Positions 6,599 through 7,290 of a stretch of 7,290 nt of DNA are shown here, in pieces. The DNA is from Geoglobus sp. Its GTDB lineage: Archaea; Halobacteriota; Archaeoglobi; Archaeoglobales; Archaeoglobaceae. Location: assembly GCA_027016965.1 (NCBI GenBank), contig JALURI010000264.1, forward strand, positions 1-7,290, read 5' to 3'. Within the stretch, counting starts at the first letter, position 1. The number at the start of each line of letters is the position of its first letter. The position numbers and the translations under genes were made by a program. The notes beneath the pieces are model-generated. The model was not told where the DNA came from, searched no databases, and worked only from the letters and a program-made list of their open reading frames with translations.

Positions 6599-7151
6599 GC
6601 TTGCATGGGGAATCACAGGTGCAGGAGATAGAATAAGGGAAACAATTGATGTGATGAAAAGGTTGAAAGAGAATAACAATGTTGAAATAAGAGTATATGC
6701 CTCCCAGGCTGGAGAACAGGTTTTGAAATGGTATAAACTTCTTGATGAGGTTAAAAACTCATTCGACAGGTTTTATGTTGAGAAAAATGCGAATTCTCCA
6801 TTTCTTGCAGGAGAGCTCCAGATAGGTAAATATTCTGCCCTGATAATTGCACCAGCAACAGCAAACACGGTGGCAAAAATAGCGGGCGGGATTGCAGACA
6901 CGCTGCTTTCAAATTCTGCCCTGATGGCTCTGAAGTCGTTTGTCCCTGTGTACATAATGCCTTCTGACTACAGAGAAGGAGAGGTTGTGACAGAGCTGCC
7001 TGACGGAAAAAAACTGAGACTCAGGGTTAGAAGAGAGGATGTAGAGCATGTTGAAAAACTCAGAAGAACTGAGGGAGTTTTTATTGTAGAGAGTCCAGAA
7101 GAGCTTGAAGGAGAATTGAAAAAACACCTGTCCAGGCAGAAAAGTAATTGA
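6579..7151 (+). CDS. afpA: Archaeoflavoprotein AfpA (FMN-binding)
   Basis: This 190-residue protein belongs to the archaeal flavoprotein family typified by A. fulgidus AfpA, within the broader group that includes phosphopantothenoylcysteine decarboxylase and DmrB-type reductases. AWGITGAG (9-16) is the N-terminal FMN-binding loop. APATANTVAKIAGGIADTLL (91-110) is the characteristic second FMN block, followed by VPVYIMPSDY (122-131). No signal peptide or membrane segment is present and there are no cysteines, so it has no iron-sulfur cluster. AfpA from A. fulgidus has been described as accepting electrons from ferredoxin; its final acceptor is unknown. The ATG at 6579 lies inside the upstream gene with no clear Shine-Dalgarno, and no other in-frame start precedes the conserved AWGITG, so translation probably depends on coupling. 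From memory, the isf-afpA pairing also occurs in A. fulgidus (AF1519/AF1518). Confidence 0.92.
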   Translation: MGQDTIRLAWGITGAGDRIRETIDVMKRLKENNNVEIRVYASQAGEQVLKWYKLLDEVKNSFDRFYVEKNANSPFLAGELQIGKYSALIIAPATANTVAKIAGGIADTLLSNSALMALKSFVPVYIMPSDYREGEVVTELPDGKKLRLRVRREDVEHVEKLRRTEGVFIVESPEELEGELKKHLSRQKSN

Positions 7152-7172
7152 TTCAGCACTTCACCAGATTCA

Positions 7173-7186
7173 GAAAAAATTATTTA
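7173..7186 (+). promoter_or_regulatory. Candidate archaeal promoter of the permease gene
   Basis: GAAAAAA (BRE-like) is followed by TTATTTA (TATA-like, 7180-7186). Initiation would fall near 7209, about 9 bases before the ATG at 7218, so the mRNA would be almost leaderless. No Shine-Dalgarno is visible in the gap, which agrees with that. Confidence 0.5.
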
Positions 7187-7217
7187 GTGGGATTTTTCAC
7201 CTTCAACGGGCGATAGA

Positions 7218-7290
7218 ATGGATGGAGTGAGAGTTGGTATTGACGATAAGGTATCTCCATCAAGAGCCTTTGTTCTCGGTTTTCAGCATG
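7218..7290 (+). CDS. N-terminus of an NCS2 family (uracil/xanthine) permease, cut off by the window
   Basis: Only 24 codons are visible, reading MDGVRVGIDDKVSPSRAFVL followed by GFQH. The pattern of a short polar N-terminus, an acidic DDK-type motif, a proline and then a hydrophobic turn ending in G-(F/L)-Q-H is characteristic of the start of nucleobase:cation symporter-2 proteins, such as uracil or xanthine permeases, just before the first membrane helix. Such proteins are inner-membrane transporters that bring in nucleobases with protons. It appears to have its own promoter and is probably not part of the flavoprotein operon. The fragment is too short to tell uracil from xanthine or guanine specificity. 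Confidence 0.65.
   Translation, partial: MDGVRVGIDDKVSPSRAFVLGFQH

Noticed and set aside
7192..7198. T5 run as a terminator for the flavoprotein operon
   Set aside because: It is short and lies downstream of the permease TATA box, so it more likely belongs to the next promoter region.
1..7290. CRISPR arrays, tRNA or rRNA genes, insertion sequences
   Set aside because: No regularly spaced repeats, cloverleaf-like sequence, terminal inverted repeats or transposase motifs were seen by eye; almost the whole window is coding.

Overview
The window looks like a stretch of archaeal chromosome, most likely from Archaeoglobales and possibly Ferroglobus-like. That placement is an inference from three things: a typical archaeoflavoprotein (AfpA), BRE/TATA-type promoters with very short leaders, and strong GGAGGTGA ribosome-binding sites. 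It also carries a membrane-type nitrate reductase, and nitrate respiration is known in Ferroglobus placidus. No 16S gene or species marker is present, so the genus is not proven.

Left part (1 to about 5880, minus strand): the start of a nitrate-respiration operon, read right to left. Its first gene encodes an exported diheme cytochrome c with a C-terminal membrane anchor (4995-5786). Next comes narG, the molybdenum catalytic subunit (1445-4993), then narH, the four-cluster iron-sulfur subunit, which runs off the left edge about 30 residues short of its expected end. The junctions are extremely tight: TAA-T-ATG between cytochrome and narG, and near contact between narG and narH, with each Shine-Dalgarno sequence inside the preceding gene. 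narJ and narI would be expected to the left. A cytochrome c gene placed first resembles narC of the Thermus nar operon. NarG has no twin-arginine signal and cannot be extended upstream, so the sequence predicts a cytoplasm-facing NarGH beside an outward-facing cytochrome.

Middle (about 5787-6004): a divergent intergenic region of roughly 220 bases. It holds candidate archaeal promoters for both directions, an 8-base direct repeat, and a possible 11-codon leader ORF with its own Shine-Dalgarno that ends overlapping the cytochrome start codon.

Right part (6005 to 7290, plus strand): an iron-sulfur flavoprotein (Isf family) overlaps afpA by 20 bases. The pair probably moves electrons from ferredoxin through FMN to an unidentified acceptor. 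After a short gap with its own promoter, the first 24 codons of an NCS2 (uracil/xanthine permease) transporter run off the right edge. No RNA genes, insertion sequences or CRISPR arrays were seen.
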